A DNA stretch of 64,000 bases, from positions 8,279,001 through 8,343,000 of the forward strand of contig NC_068976.1 in NCBI RefSeq assembly GCF_016808095.1, written 5' to 3'. Below, one piece after another: positions 50,501-61,913 of this stretch; within the stretch, counting starts at the first letter, position 1, and every line of letters starts with the position of its first letter. Under the pieces are notes generated by a model that did not search any database, was not told the DNA's origin, and was given only the letters and a program-made list of their open reading frames with translations. A program made the position numbers and the translations under genes. Source of the stretch: Vigna angularis. Lineage: Eukaryota; Streptophyta; Magnoliopsida; Fabales; Fabaceae.

Positions 50501-53500
50501 CCGAACTCATCTTTGGGTTTTGTTATTTTGTAATTTTTGTTGATGAATGTTCTCATTGTACCTAGGTTTACTTAATGAAGGATTTGTCTGAACTTTTAAA
50601 TAACCGTCTGTGTCCTTGGTAAAACTAAAAACTAATTAGTTGAAATCACTTATACCTTGTTGCTTGGTGGTGTCAATGTACTTGTCCATCACTCCTGAGA
50701 TGCCATTCTTATTGCCTAATTAGACACAATAAAGTTGCATATTCCATTGAATATTCCTTGAGTCTTTGGTTGTGTTTTGTCATGACGTGTCTTCAGGTTT
50801 GGACAAACCCTCAGCTTGAGCTATCAAATGTGTCTTTTTAGAATATTTTTGTCTTCAAAAAAGGTGTTAGTGTTATTCCCTAACACCAAAAGATATTACA
50901 TGTCTACAAGTGTCACCTTTTTGGATGAAACTCCTTCCTTCTCTTCCTCCATGGAAGGTGTTAACTTTTTCCATCGGGTCTTGCCTATGTCTTTAGTGGA
51001 GCCCTTTGTATATCCTATTCCTAACACTGTAATTTCTCCCAATTATCCAAATTCCTCTCATTAGCCCAATTCACATGGACCATCACCTCCTTTTATCACT
51101 TACCAATGACGAACTGAAATGATTGGTCCAATACCTCATGGTGTGTCCTTTTCATCATGTCCTTTACCATTGTTGTTCTATACTACATCTAATAATGAAG
51201 ATTCTAGATGGCCTATTTCCATTCGGAAATGTATTTGCTCTACATGCAATCCTTATCCTGTTTACAATTTTCTAAGCTATCTTTGTTTGAGCCCTTTCTA
51301 TTCTTTTTTCTCCTCTATATCTTTCATTACCATTCCTAAAAATGTGAAGGAGATACTTGATAATTTTGGATGGTGACAAACCATGATTGTTAAAATACAT
51401 GCTCTTGAACATAATGGCACATGATACTTGGCTCCTCTATCACTTGGACAGAAGGTTGTTGGTCATCGTAGGGTTTATGCCATTAAAGTTGGGCCAAATG
51501 GTGTAATTGATCGCCTTAAAAATAGATTGGTTGCCAAAGGGTATACTCAAATCTATGGTCTTGATTATTGTGATACTTTTTCTTCCCTACCTAAAATGAC
51601 TATTGTTTGCCTCTTCTTTGTCATGACAATTATATGCCATTGGCCTCTCCATCAATTACATATCCAAAATGTTTTCCTTCATGGTGATTTAAAAGAGGAG
51701 ATTTACATGACACTTGACTATCATTTTATTCAAGCGAAGATATTATCCAGAGAAGTTTGTACCAAGATGTTGGATCGGTTGAAAATTTACTATATGATAT
51801 ACCTATCTTTCTAGGTTGATTTTGCTCTTTCCTATACTCGTTGTATTAGAACTCTATCAATATAAATATGTTAAGATATGAGAGGAGTGTTCAATCTCTC
51901 TCAAACTCTCAAATAGTCTCTTTTATTTCTCAACTGGTGAGATAGAGGATATGGGAAGAAAGCGTGATAGATTCTTTTCCTTTTTTTAATCTTACATTAT
52001 AATAATTTGCTTCATTGCAAATAATTAGTCCAGCCAAGGGGTTAAATTTGTCAGCTCATTACTTTATTTGAATTGCATTATATTTTGACAGTTACTATTA
52101 TAGTAGTATTTGTATTTAATGTGGGAATAAGAAGAGAGAAAATTTTGCTGTAATCGAGATTTGTGCTTCACACTATAGCCATTTATGACTCTGGATGACT
52201 TCAAGCACACTAAACACTCCTGGTTCTTTCTGCAAAGTTGTTTTTGAACTTTTCACGCTATATACTTTATTCTTTCTGCAAAACTGTGATTTAATTGTAG
52301 GCAAGACTTAAATAGATTATTTACTTGACCATTGGGGGAGTGTCGTACTAAAGCATTTATATCATTCATTAGTCAATGATAATGGTGGTATGGAGTGGTG
52401 TATATGAGATGCACTTACGGTTCATCCTAAAATTAGTTGTGCCACTACAATGACTGTTGATCAGTTAGAAGTTCACTTGCTTACAGGACATGTTCCTTCA
52501 GTTTTACTTTTCTCATTTTTTTCTGCAGGAAACTCTTAAAATTGACAGTAATGGTCAAGAACGCTCTTTGGATTTAGATTGTTTGCTTTACAGATTACAG
52601 AGTGAAGCTAATGGGCAAGAAAATGCTGTGCATAATGGATTTTGTACTGAGCCTGATGGTCATGGTGCAACTGAAAGGTGTCAGCGATTGTTCTGCGATA
52701 TCTTAGCCTCCGAAGAGTTCAGTTCATTATGTAAAGTACTGCTTGAAAATTTCCAAGAAATGAAACCTGAAACTATATTTGACTTTAGCCAGATAAACTC
52801 AAGGATGAAGGAACAAGCTTATGAGCAAACGCCTACACTTTTCTTATCTGATCTTCAAGAGGTAATTTATAACAGCTTGCCTCTCGTTACAACTTTTACG
52901 AAGCTATGATTCTCTTGAAAATTTGTAAAATTTAGGTAACTGAATATGTGCTTTAATTCAGTGCCATGATGATGATGTGCTTGTTCTTGTTCTTTTCTTT
53001 TTGGTGAAAACATTGCTCTTAGTTTTAGATCTCTAGAATCTTTTAACAACTTCTAATAGAACACTTAATATCCTACTAACAAGATATGTTTGCTTTATTG
53101 GAGTCCATATGACTTTTTGCTGAATTGAGAAACACACGTGTAACTAATTTCTAGAACCCATTGAGTTCCAAAACCATGCCATGATCATAGAGTCTTCTTC
53201 ATCCCACGACTTGAATGTCGGATAATCTTTTGGGGTTCCTTTTGTTTTCAAGATGGTCTTAATGAGTTGAGACGAGTTTAGATAATTTTTTTCATTCCAT
53301 TGAAAGGCTAAATGATAATTCTACTGCATTGTGGGGGGCTTGTCTCCATTTTCCATTTCGCCATTACAATTATGTGCAATTAAGGAACAAAAAAAAATGA
53401 TAAGTGAACTAGACAAAGATGCAAGATGCACAATTTTGGATGTATGAGATTGTGAAGCAATGAAGGTTGGATAAACCGGTGTTATCAAATTTCGGCCATG

Positions 53501-56500
53501 GTGGAAACCAGTAACGTGTTTCCAAGCTGCAGCCACAATAAGGCAGTGGCGAATCGGATTTTTCGTGGCAGCCCATAGTGGCCGCTTTGTGCATATCGGC
53601 TGGCAAATGCAGAACGGCAATGGCGGAAAAAAAGGAGTGGAGAAAGAAGAAGATGGAGAGACCAGCGGGACCAACAGGAGAAGAAACAAAGCGGCGGCAC
53701 AATATTCTTGAAGAAGAGAAACCTAAACAGCAAGGATATATTTATATTTTAGGGTTTAAAACACATTGAATGGATCAGGCCCAAAAACATTTAATTTAAC
53801 CTAATAGGCACACCTGGACAACAAGGTAAAACAGGTTTAACCACATGGTAAAAAAGATTTAAAACACATGGTAAAAAAGTAGGCCAGGTCCAATAAAATT
53901 CAATTTAACCTAATAGACACACAACTACCCTCTCTCTCATTCTCCTTCAGCCTCCCTTTACCCTTTCGGTTAGTGTCACACAGCCAATGACCAGGACAGC
54001 TCAAGAACATCCCACAAAATAGTTTCTCTCTTATTCTGTCTCATTGAATTTATGTGATATATATACATACATATATGCGTATTTTGGATAATTTTTGAAA
54101 CAAGCACAACCTGTTCTAGGAAACAAACCCCTGAGATTGCAGGATTGATATGCTAGTAATAAAACCAAGATACATAATTAAACTAGTAGGAATAAAATCT
54201 AAAAGTTCCTAAAATATCTCAGCAGTTGTTTGAGCAAGACCTGGCAACAACAGCTTGTTTCTTAGACCACCCAGAGATGAGATTTGATATAAGAAAAATG
54301 ACAGCTCAGGAGGTGGACCTCCGATCATTAAGATCTGTAGCCTAATCTGTATCACCAAAAGCTTGTAAGGGAACAGGAGTGGCAGATGTCATAATATGAA
54401 GACCATGTAAAATACTAACTATCATATTATTCATGCACCAGTAAAAAGTACTACTTATCATACTACTTAAGATGAAGACCATGTAAAATACTACCTGTAA
54501 TATCAAATCCGAATTCTAAAATGGTATAAGAGCCTGCTCTAGATCTGTTATTGGGCCACCTATCATATTATTCATGCACCAGTGTTTAGCTGGGGCTGGA
54601 GGTTGATGTATTTCTAGTGTTTCACTAACTGGTGATAAGGCCAATGTAGTGTATACGAATAGGGACAAGCTGGTTTTGTTAATGAGTTAGGCTTAACTTC
54701 AAATTATTAGAATACAATACATGTAGTGTGAAGGTTCATCCATGATTCCTTGGCCTATATTTGATATACACCCAAATCAGATATAATCAGATTCTCAAGA
54801 GCTAATTAATGACTGCCGACAAACTTGTCTAATTTTGCAAAAAAAGGATAGTTCCTAAAAATGTTATCAACTACTATATTTCCTAAGATGAATAAATTAT
54901 TTTAAATCCTATATCAACATGATTGCATCAGAGCCATCCATCATCTTTGCCTAGTCAGAACTGTCCACAATCTTCAGGGTATTTCTTTACCGTGTTTGTT
55001 AATTTCTAGCCCGAGTAGGTAACAGGAGAATTTAATTTCTTATTTTACATGACTTGGCCTTGTTGATATTCTTAGGTTTGGCAGAAGCTTCAAAATACTG
55101 GCCATCAGATTGTTGCTATAGCCAGGAGCCTCTCCAACTTGTCAAAAGCTTCCTTCTGTGAGCGGGTAAAGAAAACTCTTGTTAATTATTTTCCAGTTCC
55201 ATAATATTTTCATTGCTTCCGAATTTTATTCACTTTTAGCTGGGTTACGTCTTTTTCTTGTTGTTTATAAATAATTTCTTTTCTATGTTGTCAGGTTGTG
55301 ATTTCAACGCCCAGATCCTTCGAAGACGGAAAACAAGTGGTAAGAGTGTCTATTTTATTCTGATATTTCATGTGCTGATCATGCATATATCTGGATCGAG
55401 TTTAAAAAATCTGATGTTTAGATAAATTGACTTGAAAGCACCTTGTATCTGGTAATCAGAAAAAAGTTTGCGCACATTCCAAATCCTCTCACACTTCTGC
55501 CACTATTCTATGCACATGTACAGGAGAGTATTATTTTTACCTTGATATCGTAAGTTGCATTGTATTGTAAGATTCAGTAATGAAATAAAAATACATGTAT
55601 ATGCCCTGGTGTTTTTTAAAACAAAATGAAAGACGAACCATGTTTCAGTTTTTTGTGTAAAAACATGACATAAAATTATGAAGCAAACACCAAGCAGTCT
55701 TTTTAAGTGACAGAAGTTTCTCTGTGTACTATATAATGCAAACTTCAAATTCCAATGAGGCTGTTTTTAACTTTGGCTTGCTGGTTTCCCTTTTCACCAT
55801 TAGTAATAAAGAAACAAGTTGCAAGCCTTCTAGCTACTGAAAGAGACCAATGCTGTCTATTATGGTGACCAAGACACATGCTGTTGATTGTTAATCAATT
55901 CTAATTGGAAGCACTAGAGCTTAGACAAATAATGATTGTCTTTTTTGCTCACTTTTGTCTTGGCTATATCATATTCATCGTTGTAGCATCAATTTCTGTT
56001 GCATTATTCTGCATGATCAAAGACCAAAGGTTCCTCTATTATCTTCTATCTTTTCTATTTGATTTTCTCTTAAAAACTAAATGAATGTAGAATGAGTTCT
56101 GGTTGTTTAGTATGACCAGAATTTATCGCTTATCAGCCCTATGGTAACCACCCATTTTGACTTGGCAATTTCTTAAGTGAAATGCTTGGTAATGAAAAGA
56201 TTAATCCCTATATATTGAAAATTTTCCCTACCTTTAAAATGTTATTTTCCTCTGGTTGATAGATACGATAAGTGTAGTTAATTTTTCCTCTGGTGTCTAA
56301 ATTTTGCTGTTATCAGAACACACTGGTGACTTGTTTGATTTTTTAGACCTATGTGTTTAAGTATCTTCCTAGGTTTTGCAAGTCTAACTATTCATGGTGC
56401 ATGGATTGTTTATGCTGTTCAATCAGAGTACCAAATGCACTTCACTTGATTTGAAATTTTCCTTGAGATATATTAAACCGGTGTTGATTTTTATGTTTTG

Positions 56501-57432
56501 TCAAATGGCTGTGTAACCAGGAATCAATCTCTCACATGAAGCCGGAGCGGAGAGTAGAATGTGTTACATTAAAAGTTGGCAGTTGCAGGCATTGTGGAGA
56601 CAAAGCAGAAGGTGTAGACTGTTTGGTTTGTGATTCATGTGAAGAGATGTATCATCTGTCTTGTATTGAGCCTGCTGTAGAAGAAATACCCCCTAAAAGC
56701 TGGTTCTGTGCCAATTGTACTGCCAGTGGAATTGGATGTCAACATGAGAACTGTGTGGTGTGTGAACGGTTGAATGTCCCAAAGAAACTGGACGACATTG
56801 TCTGCAAGGAAATCATCCCTACAAAAGAGGAAAAACTGAATGAATTGGAGGAGAATTCAATCTGTACTTGTGATGGGATTCCAGTTTCCGCTGGGCCGAG
56901 ACATCTATCTGTCTGCAAAATTTGTAAAATAGTGGTGCAGCGTGGAAAAATAAAAATCTGTGGTCACTTATTTTGCCCCAGTAAGTACTACCATGTAAGG
57001 TGTTTGTCTAGTAAGCAGCTTAGGACTTACGGTCACTGTTGGTATTGCCCTTCTTGTATATGCCAAGTCTGCTTCACTGACAAAGATGATGATAAGATTG
57101 TTCTCTGTGATGGCTGTGATCATGCATACCATATGTACTGTTTGAAACCTCCGCTGAATTTGATTCCTGTGGGGAAATGGTTCTGCATAAAATGTGATGC
57201 AGGGATACTAGCAATACGCAAGGCAAGAAAGGCATACGAGAGCAAGAAAGGGAAAATTGGACAGAAGGATTTAAAGCCAAATGAAGACATTGACAAGAAA
57301 TGGAACAGAAAACGTGAACGGGAATCTGATAAAGTTGGAGGAATGGAGATGCTTATAACTGCAGCAAATACTCTGAATTCTGAAGAGAAAATGAATGCAA
57401 TCCAGATTGAGTCAGAGAGAACATTAAAATAA
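37021..57432 (+). CDS. EHD3: PHD-finger protein, EHD3-like, 5 coding exons, 735 residues
   Basis: Coding exons: 37021-37848, 52529-52861, 55076-55165, 55295-55339, 56521-57432. All are phase 0 and GT-AG. The start is the first ATG after an in-frame stop. Residues 40-240 hold diverged repeats of about 27 residues (words GLKxE, VNNGV, GGNGVAEGEE). A basic YKRRKH near 260 may be a nuclear signal. Residues 277-432 contain FSSLCKVLLENFQEMKPE and the VWQKLQNTG block. PHD1 spans about 454-498 (CRHCGDKAEG..CDSCEEMYHLSC..WFCANC), an atypical Cys/His module 564-611, and PHD2 613-657 (CQVC..CDGCDHAYHMYC..WFCIKC). Rice EHD3 is a nuclear flowering promoter with PHD fingers. The same role here is inference. 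Intron 1 is 14.7 kb and full of retroelements, and it contains a dead exon near 52300-52455. Confidence 0.87.
37130..37750 (+). repeat. In-frame tandem repeat in the first coding exon of the EHD3-like gene
   Basis: About eight diverged units of roughly 75-84 bp, each with words close to GGTGAAGAAGT, GGTTTGAAG and GTAAATAATGG. They encode an acidic, Gly/Asn/Val-rich stretch. The units stay in frame, so copy number could vary without breaking the gene. Confidence 0.7.
37849..39009. other. Left part of the giant intron
   Basis: T-rich intron sequence with no repeat border or exon that I recognise. Confidence 0.5.
39253..39479 (+). repeat. 5' LTR of element B
   Basis: TGTTAGAATTATTGG...ATTTCAACA. 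Rich in TGTG words. Contains a 24-bp palindrome at 39396-39419 (arms TTAATCCTATA) that carries a TATA-like core. Confidence 0.95.
40611..41000 (+). repeat. 20-bp minisatellite in element B
   Basis: Unit CGCCGTTGCCGCTGTCCAGG, about ten near-perfect copies to about 40820, then diverged and lengthened copies. The unit has no stop codon in any frame and a period that is not a multiple of three, so long open frames appear on both strands (up to 267 codons). They are by-products. Confidence 0.95.
41194..41370 (+). repeat. 72-bp tandem repeat in element B, about 2.4 units
   Basis: Units start at 41194, 41266 and 41338 with CATCA(C/T)CTC(A/G)TCAGT and include CAGGCCCCATCAGTCAGTG. Element A has a related single stretch near 19470-19570 in reverse orientation. 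Confidence 0.85.
41607..41833 (+). repeat. 3' LTR of element B
   Basis: 227 bp, one base different from 39253-39479. Followed directly by CCGAG. Confidence 0.95.
42487..42820 (-). repeat. 3' LTR of element D
   Basis: 334 bp. Differs from the 5' LTR only at the CACCC/CACCA position (near 42720). Confidence 0.95.
42821..44012 (-). pseudogene. Element D integrase and chromodomain-like C-terminus
   Basis: Minus-strand reading from the C insertion point: MKKDITEFVAKCLVCQQHK (zinc-domain Cys pair), a 1-bp frameshift near 43915, then EISMDFVVRLPKS (Asp), SIVTDRDPLF (Asp), [13 protein letters not shown] (Glu). All three catalytic acids are present. GPFRVIQKV and HPVFHVSQ blocks follow, then LVEWQQGGPEGATWEDE, the chromodomain-like motif. 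The frame has no stop before the LTR and runs on into it. Confidence 0.88.
44013..44150 (-). repeat. Inverted extra LTR of element C
   Basis: Reverse complement of the C LTR: starts TGTGAAAATGGTATTC and runs to ACAATAATT, where the last few bases (expected CTAACA) are replaced by ACAGTT and a run of A. It has two added A bases and a small change at CATGTTACATCC relative to the other LTRs. Confidence 0.93.
44167..44309 (+). repeat. 5' LTR of element C
   Basis: 143 bp, TGTTAGAATTATTG...CATTTCACA. Contains the palindrome 44229-44252 with arms TTAATCCTATA around AA, giving a TATAAATA core. Confidence 0.95.
45130..45460 (+). repeat. Degenerate minisatellite in element C
   Basis: Diverged units around GCCGTTTGCCGCTGTCC and later GTTCGGTGCTAGAGTTAGC, about 21-40 bp each. 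Same family as the arrays in A and B but more irregular. Confidence 0.75.
46017..46169 (+). repeat. 3' LTR of element C
   Basis: 153 bp. Carries an extra 10-bp copy (GTGAGTGTAT type) compared with the 5' LTR and is otherwise identical. Confidence 0.95.
46170..47128 (-). pseudogene. Element D RNase H and integrase N-terminus
   Basis: 47128 onward reads HIISQRGVGMDDEKIKAV (reverse transcriptase thumb), SLRGFLGLSGYYRRFI, then RNase H FHIECDASGTGVGVVLMQ, YEKELMALVLAIQHWRPYL and VHTDQKSLRYLLEQR. A TAG stop lies near 46592. The same frame continues as NRVADALSRI, and the integrase zinc domain begins at GGHSGVYRTYRRI. Reading stops at FWIG where element C entered. Confidence 0.9.
47154..49186 (-). 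pseudogene. Element D gag (5'-truncated), protease and reverse transcriptase
   Basis: One open frame of over 660 codons. Gag starts in mid-domain (ELAFISMDGYAGSWFRFW). The zinc knuckle is CFRCGGPFGPGHRC. Protease: LVLIDSGASHNFIS with an intact DSG. Reverse transcriptase: [63 protein letters not shown] (catalytic Asp pair intact). A 1-bp loss near 47153 ends the frame. The reading frame also runs into the LTR upstream of the first Met at 49154, which confirms that the gag 5' part was cut off at the LTR. Confidence 0.9.
49187..49520 (-). repeat. 5' LTR of element D
   Basis: 334 bp partner of 42487-42820. The plus-strand open frames across it are incidental. Confidence 0.95.
49526..50247. other. 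Intron DNA right of element D, unresolved
   Basis: Weakly protein-like plus-strand frames (HPQVTTESSSDDERRS, HIERPRRKFILTK) suggest old retroelement sequence. I could not assign a family or border. Confidence 0.3.
50248..51810 (+). pseudogene. Decayed Ty1/copia element F (GAG-pre-integrase to reverse transcriptase)
   Basis: 50248-50475 is the GAG-pre-integrase region (LATPSPKLLHDCSGNPHLSKL, ECESCQLGKV). 50480-50620 is an integrase start in broken frames (FGFCYFVIFVDECSHCT.VYLMKDLSEL). 50816-51064 is the region after integrase (NTKRYYMSTSVTFLDETPSFSSS). 51428-51740 is the reverse transcriptase N-half (VGHRRVYAIKVGPNGVIDRL, RLVAKGYTQIYGLDYCDTFS, VFLHGDLKEEIYM). Catalytic pol parts in between are missing, and it stops before the YVDD motif. 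Sense orientation relative to the host gene. Confidence 0.85.
52301..52455 (+). pseudogene. Decayed former exon of the EHD3-like gene
   Basis: In the frame that starts at 52342 the sequence reads VVLKHLYHSLVNDNGGMEWCI, stop (TGA 52405-52407), DALTVHPKISCATTMT. By memory this matches a segment that EHD3-like proteins carry just before the ETLKID block encoded by the next exon. An acceptor-like TTAATTGTAG ends at 52300 but does not give the right phase, so a frameshift is likely. The donor region reads ATGACT/GTTGAT, weaker than a normal donor. Skipping it keeps the frame between exons ending at 37848 and starting at 52529. Including it would stop translation. Confidence 0.6.
52862..55075. other. 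Intron 2 of the EHD3-like gene
   Basis: 2.2 kb. Contains a GC-richer block at 53470-53700 (words TTTCGGCCATGG, GCAATGGCGG), possibly a hAT-type non-autonomous element with no confirmed ends, and a copia relic at 54210-54390. The rest is AT-rich. Confidence 0.45.
54210..54390 (-). pseudogene. Ty1/copia RNase H fragment
   Basis: Minus-strand reading gives DTD-stop-ATDLNDRRSTS, then in another frame WSKKQAVVARS. These are the copia RNase H block around DRRSTSG and SKKQ.VVARSS. Short, frameshifted and without LTRs. Confidence 0.65.
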
Positions 57433-59726
57433 GGGCGTATGTGCTAACTGCTAATACCTAATGTTTTCTATTTCCTGCATTTGTTTTAGATAACTGATTT
57501 TGTTAGGCTGTAAAACTACGATAGATTTTTGCTGACTTTTGGATACATGCCGTTTTTGGTGAGAAAGGATTTTAGAGGCCAAAGAGCATAGAGCATCAAT
57601 AGAAACTGTGATACATGAAGTCTTGGTCCTTTTGCAGGTCGTATAGCATTGTAATATATGTGATTGATATGAAAATTAATTGGCTACTTTGCTCCATGCA
57701 GAATATAATGTTCTGATTGTCATGTTTTGGAACCGGATGTTCTTTAAATTAGTGTCTAGGTCCGGTGTGTTGATAATCAAGAGGGGGGTGTGTTTTATCC
57801 GTTTACATTTCAATGTTTCAATAACAATTTCGTACAAGCCATGAACAGCAGTTTACATTTGATGCCTGATTCAATGAATAGTTTTGGGGGTGTTTGAAAG
57901 AGTTTCTTCCACATTCAACTTAGTTTGCAAAAACTGGTTTCTTCAACTCTAAATTTAGTTAACCAAAAGTATACTCTTTTCAGCTTATTTCTGTAGTAAG
58001 CTTCACGGTTGAGTTTATGAATAAGTTCTCTAGTAATACATCTCTTAAAATATAATTAAGTTGTTTATCCATATACACCCTTTTCAACATAACCTTCGCA
58101 CTGGTAGTTTCTTCTCTAGGAATTCGGGAAACACTATTCTTTTTTTTTTCTGTATAAGTTCTGAAGTGATTTATTGACCTTATTTTGCATTAATCTAAAG
58201 CCAATAATAAAGTTTATGATTTAAAAAAGAGTTTTAAATAGAGGGAATTTGGTCTACTGTATATAAAATTGCCGAAATGTTACTTGGTGATCCTGTATCA
58301 TTGTAGCATTGGGCAGGAGAATGGTAGTTTTATGATGAAATTTTTTATATGAAAGTAGTGAGTTTGTAAATTTAATGTAAACTCGACTAATAGTTATAAT
58401 TATTTTAATTTAATTATCCGCTTTAAAAATAGGCATTTGAAAGAAAAGAAAACCTTTGGGGAAGGATTTTGTAAAGACAAACCGGTAGTATTTGATGCCA
58501 CAAATACAATTTTAAATTACTTGCTCTTCTACTTTTTACTAACGTTGACTCACATCCCCAAAATTATTTTGACATAACCGACCAACATTTTGACTTTATA
58601 TACTTTGTCTGTTAAGAGCGAAGCCTAAAAATTTTTAACATCATAAAATAAGCTGTTAATTAATTTGAATTTAAGTCAAATTAGTGTATTAGAGTGTAGA
58701 ATCAGTCTCTAATTGTTGGACCAAGACTAAAATCAACTAAACAAACAATTTTTGCCCACCCTACAACAAGAGGGAAGTATTTTTATCATTCGCCATTCAT
58801 TGAAATTACAATTTCAAACGAAAATTAATACTAATATTTGTTCTTATCTTATTCTTTTTCCTCCATCTTATTTTTCCCCAAAGGTTTGAATTATTAACCA
58901 TTGGTAGCATACTTATAGGAGAGCTCATTAACCATTCTTAAACTCCATTCTAATAATTGTAGTTTCTTACATATTAAAATTCTAGAATTATTTAATTTAA
59001 ATATGAAGAAATATTCTCTTGAATTATATTCCACTTCTAGCTTTATCAAGAACTTCAGGAGTACACACTTATAACATAAATTCTAACTTAGTAAATTGAA
59101 AATTTCAACACTAGTTCTCTTTTTCATTACGTGACACTGTAGTAATTTTATTTTAAATCTAATTAAAAATATGCATTTATTAGATATGAAAATCTAATGT
59201 TAGACTCCAAAATCACCTTAATTGTAGGTATACAGAAAAAGTTATAAATATTTTCCTTAAGTTGTTTTTGGTATGAAACTGTTAAACAAGAAATTGTATC
59301 TTCTATTTTGCACTTCTGTTTATACAACATTTCCTTCTGAATTTAGTTATATGATACAAAAATGAAGATTAGAAACCTTAGAATAAGTGACTTAAATTGG
59401 AAAAATCCACATTAAATTTATACATAAAACGGTCTAAATTAGGTTGAGTCTAGAGAGATGTTCAATATTTCGACTGCATTAGTTGTTTTTTTGACTTTTT
59501 TTCAGTGACCGTTCTAAATTTGGGAATGATTGAATTTCAACCATTTTGAAATTAGTATATGAAACAACCATCATTACACTATCAACATAACTATTGTGCC
59601 ACCTTTACCCCCTAATGAACTTTTTTTGAGCATTGAGCTACTGAAAAGTATACAGACTGAAATTTGCTATATCTACAGCAACTAGAATAACCAAATATCA
59701 CATTAAATATTCAATTTTATATCCCT
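57433..59726. other. Convergent intergenic region
   Basis: 3' UTR of the EHD3-like gene, then 2 kb of AT-rich DNA up to the stop codon of the minus-strand TPR gene. No repeat border or gene recognised. Confidence 0.5.
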
Positions 59727-61246
59727 TCACTGGTGGCTTTCATCCTTTTCACCCACAACATAACGATTTTGAGTGTCACTCAAGCCAGATGAATGAAGTT
59801 GCCTTCTCTTCTTTACAAGATGTAAAGAGGTTTTCCTATCTTCTTTAGCTTCCTCGTAATCAGGCTGCACAGCAATGAAGTTTGTTCACTATCCATCTAA
59901 AACTGGAGTAAATATGAATATCCTTGGTGATTCAGCTTAAGCTTCAGAAGAGACCATGCTTATATAACAAGGGCAAGAACCTAAATTTCCAGAAAAAACC
60001 TCAACCCAAAAGTAAAATGTGATGACAATTCTCATTTGGTACTGCTAATTAAAATATTGAAGTTGTGATCAATCACTGATTAGTTTCTCCACATACTACT
60101 GCTCCAAAATGTGTTTCAGTGAAAGTGTGATTTGTAAAATTATTTACCACTTATTTAACCATTATATTTGAATGCCAATTATAGCAAGTCAATCATCTGG
60201 TTATTGAATATATAAATATAAATCCAAGGTCAATAATGGATAATCTAACCCAACTATTAAGCAAGCATCATGAAGACACTATAAGAAAAGATTAAGAACC
60301 GAATATTATTCTGATAATGAATGCAAGAAGTACACATGTATTATGCACCTATATAGAGAGACTATCCTAATAGTTATTGGTTATAACTTTGCTGTGATAA
60401 GGAAATTAAATTACAATGAAAAGTAAATCATGTGCTAAAACAATTACTAACCTTGAGAGCTAAAGCTCGGTCAAAGCTTTCAATAGCATTATCAGGCTCA
60501 CCAAAATTCAGTTGTGTTCTGCCTAGTGTGACCCAAGCCTGGAAGGATCAAAATTGAAATGTATTCATCAACTATGAAGCTGAAATTTACTAGCTTTGCT
60601 CTAGTACGCATTATCATAGGTGATTCAAAATCAAACTTCGGCAGATTTTTTGGCATAAGTCCTACAAATACAATACGCAAAGAATTTGATATAAAATGTA
60701 ACATAGTGATCATGTACCAAATCTAACACAGACATAGCGTAGTAAGCCAACCTAAGATAAATGGAACAGAGAAGAGAGAAAATAACTATCAATGAATCTG
60801 TGTACTCTTCAAATTACCTACTCAATCACAACTACACTGACTTATTTATATGAGTCATTTACTGACAGCTGTCTAATGCTGACATCTGTACAAATACACA
60901 AAAGACACTTGTACAAAATACAAAGAAAACTCCACGGTATATGTTGAAAGTATCATATCGACTAGAAATAATGCTAATTTAGAATATATATATGAGTGAA
61001 AATCTCACCTTATAAGTCAATTTTGTGAGATTGAATAAGGTTAGAGTATTTAACAATATATTACAGTAGTACACTAAGCATTCACAAAGGGTTAGAGCAT
61101 TTTATCTCAAAACCAAGAAAAATCTAACAAGGTTCTAGATCTTACACTTACATTTTATTGCTGATTCCTTTACAGTACCGAACACACATCACTTAAGCAT
61201 ATACATTACAAGAACAAATGTGAATCGGGTGACTGAAACTGAGTTT

Positions 61247-61280
<34 letters not shown>

Positions 61281-61913
61281 TACTACTAGTTTTCTGGGAT
61301 TCAATAAACAAAATAAGACAACCAGCCCATAATTGCCTCAAATTTTAACCTATAATTGGAGATCAAAATGAGGAAAATCAATTATATGCATGAGATAGAT
61401 CACATACACACAAGTCAAAGTTTTTGAGTTTAAGAATTTTATATTTATTTAGGCACAATTACTACCTGAAACTAAACAAAATTACAGCACAGAATTAATG
61501 TAATAAATATCATTAGGAAGGAATATTTTAAAAGTCACAATGCGTAATGGTTATTTCAAATAAAATAGTATCATACCTCAGCCCATGATCTGTCCAATTC
61601 AGTCGCTCCTGTCAAATAGAGGGCACATAGATTATAAAATATAACAATCAGCAGAAGAAAAGCCCCAAATAACTATAATACTTCTTTGCAGAAATAAATA
61701 TATAACAAATTGTAATTTAAAATTTCATTTGACTCAATACACAAGATTAAACAAAATCAAGTTCCCAGACGCACGAGTTGCAGCCTTTAAAGCATTCCAA
61801 GTGTCTCCAATTTCTAGTAAAACTTGGGCTTTTTGTTCATGCAAAATTGGAACATCAGGTGCCAACGCAAGAGCAGCCTCCCATTTACTTAGTGCTTCCT
61901 GGTACTTCCCATC
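59727..61913 (-). CDS. TTC33: TPR protein, TTC33-like, 3' part (4 exons seen)
   Basis: Exons in coding order: 61913-61775, 61608-61577, 60538-60452, 59864-59727, all GT-AG, frame kept throughout. The sequence reads DGKYQEALSKWEAALALAPD, QKAQVLLEIGDTWNALKAAT, RATELDRSWAEAW, VTLGRTQLNFGEPDNAIESF, DRALALK, then a basic tail (LHLVKKRRQLHSSGLSDTQN) and stop. These are consecutive tetratricopeptide helices (two to three units), a protein-binding scaffold. The partner is unknown. The N-terminal exon(s) were not found up to 64000 and should lie further right. Intact where visible. Confidence 0.88.
60985..61050. repeat. Fragment of the TRIM LTR in a TTC33 intron
   Basis: AATCTCACCTTATAAGTCAATTTTGTGAGATTGAATAAGG-like stretch, the middle of the same LTR as at 22446-22570. 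Ends not preserved. Confidence 0.55.
61249..61277. repeat. (TA)n microsatellite
   Basis: About 14 TA units inside a TTC33 intron. Confidence 0.95.

Noticed and set aside
53470..53700. hAT-type MITE
   Set aside because: Composition and words such as TTTCGGCCATGG recall one, but I found no terminal inverted repeats or 8-bp duplication.
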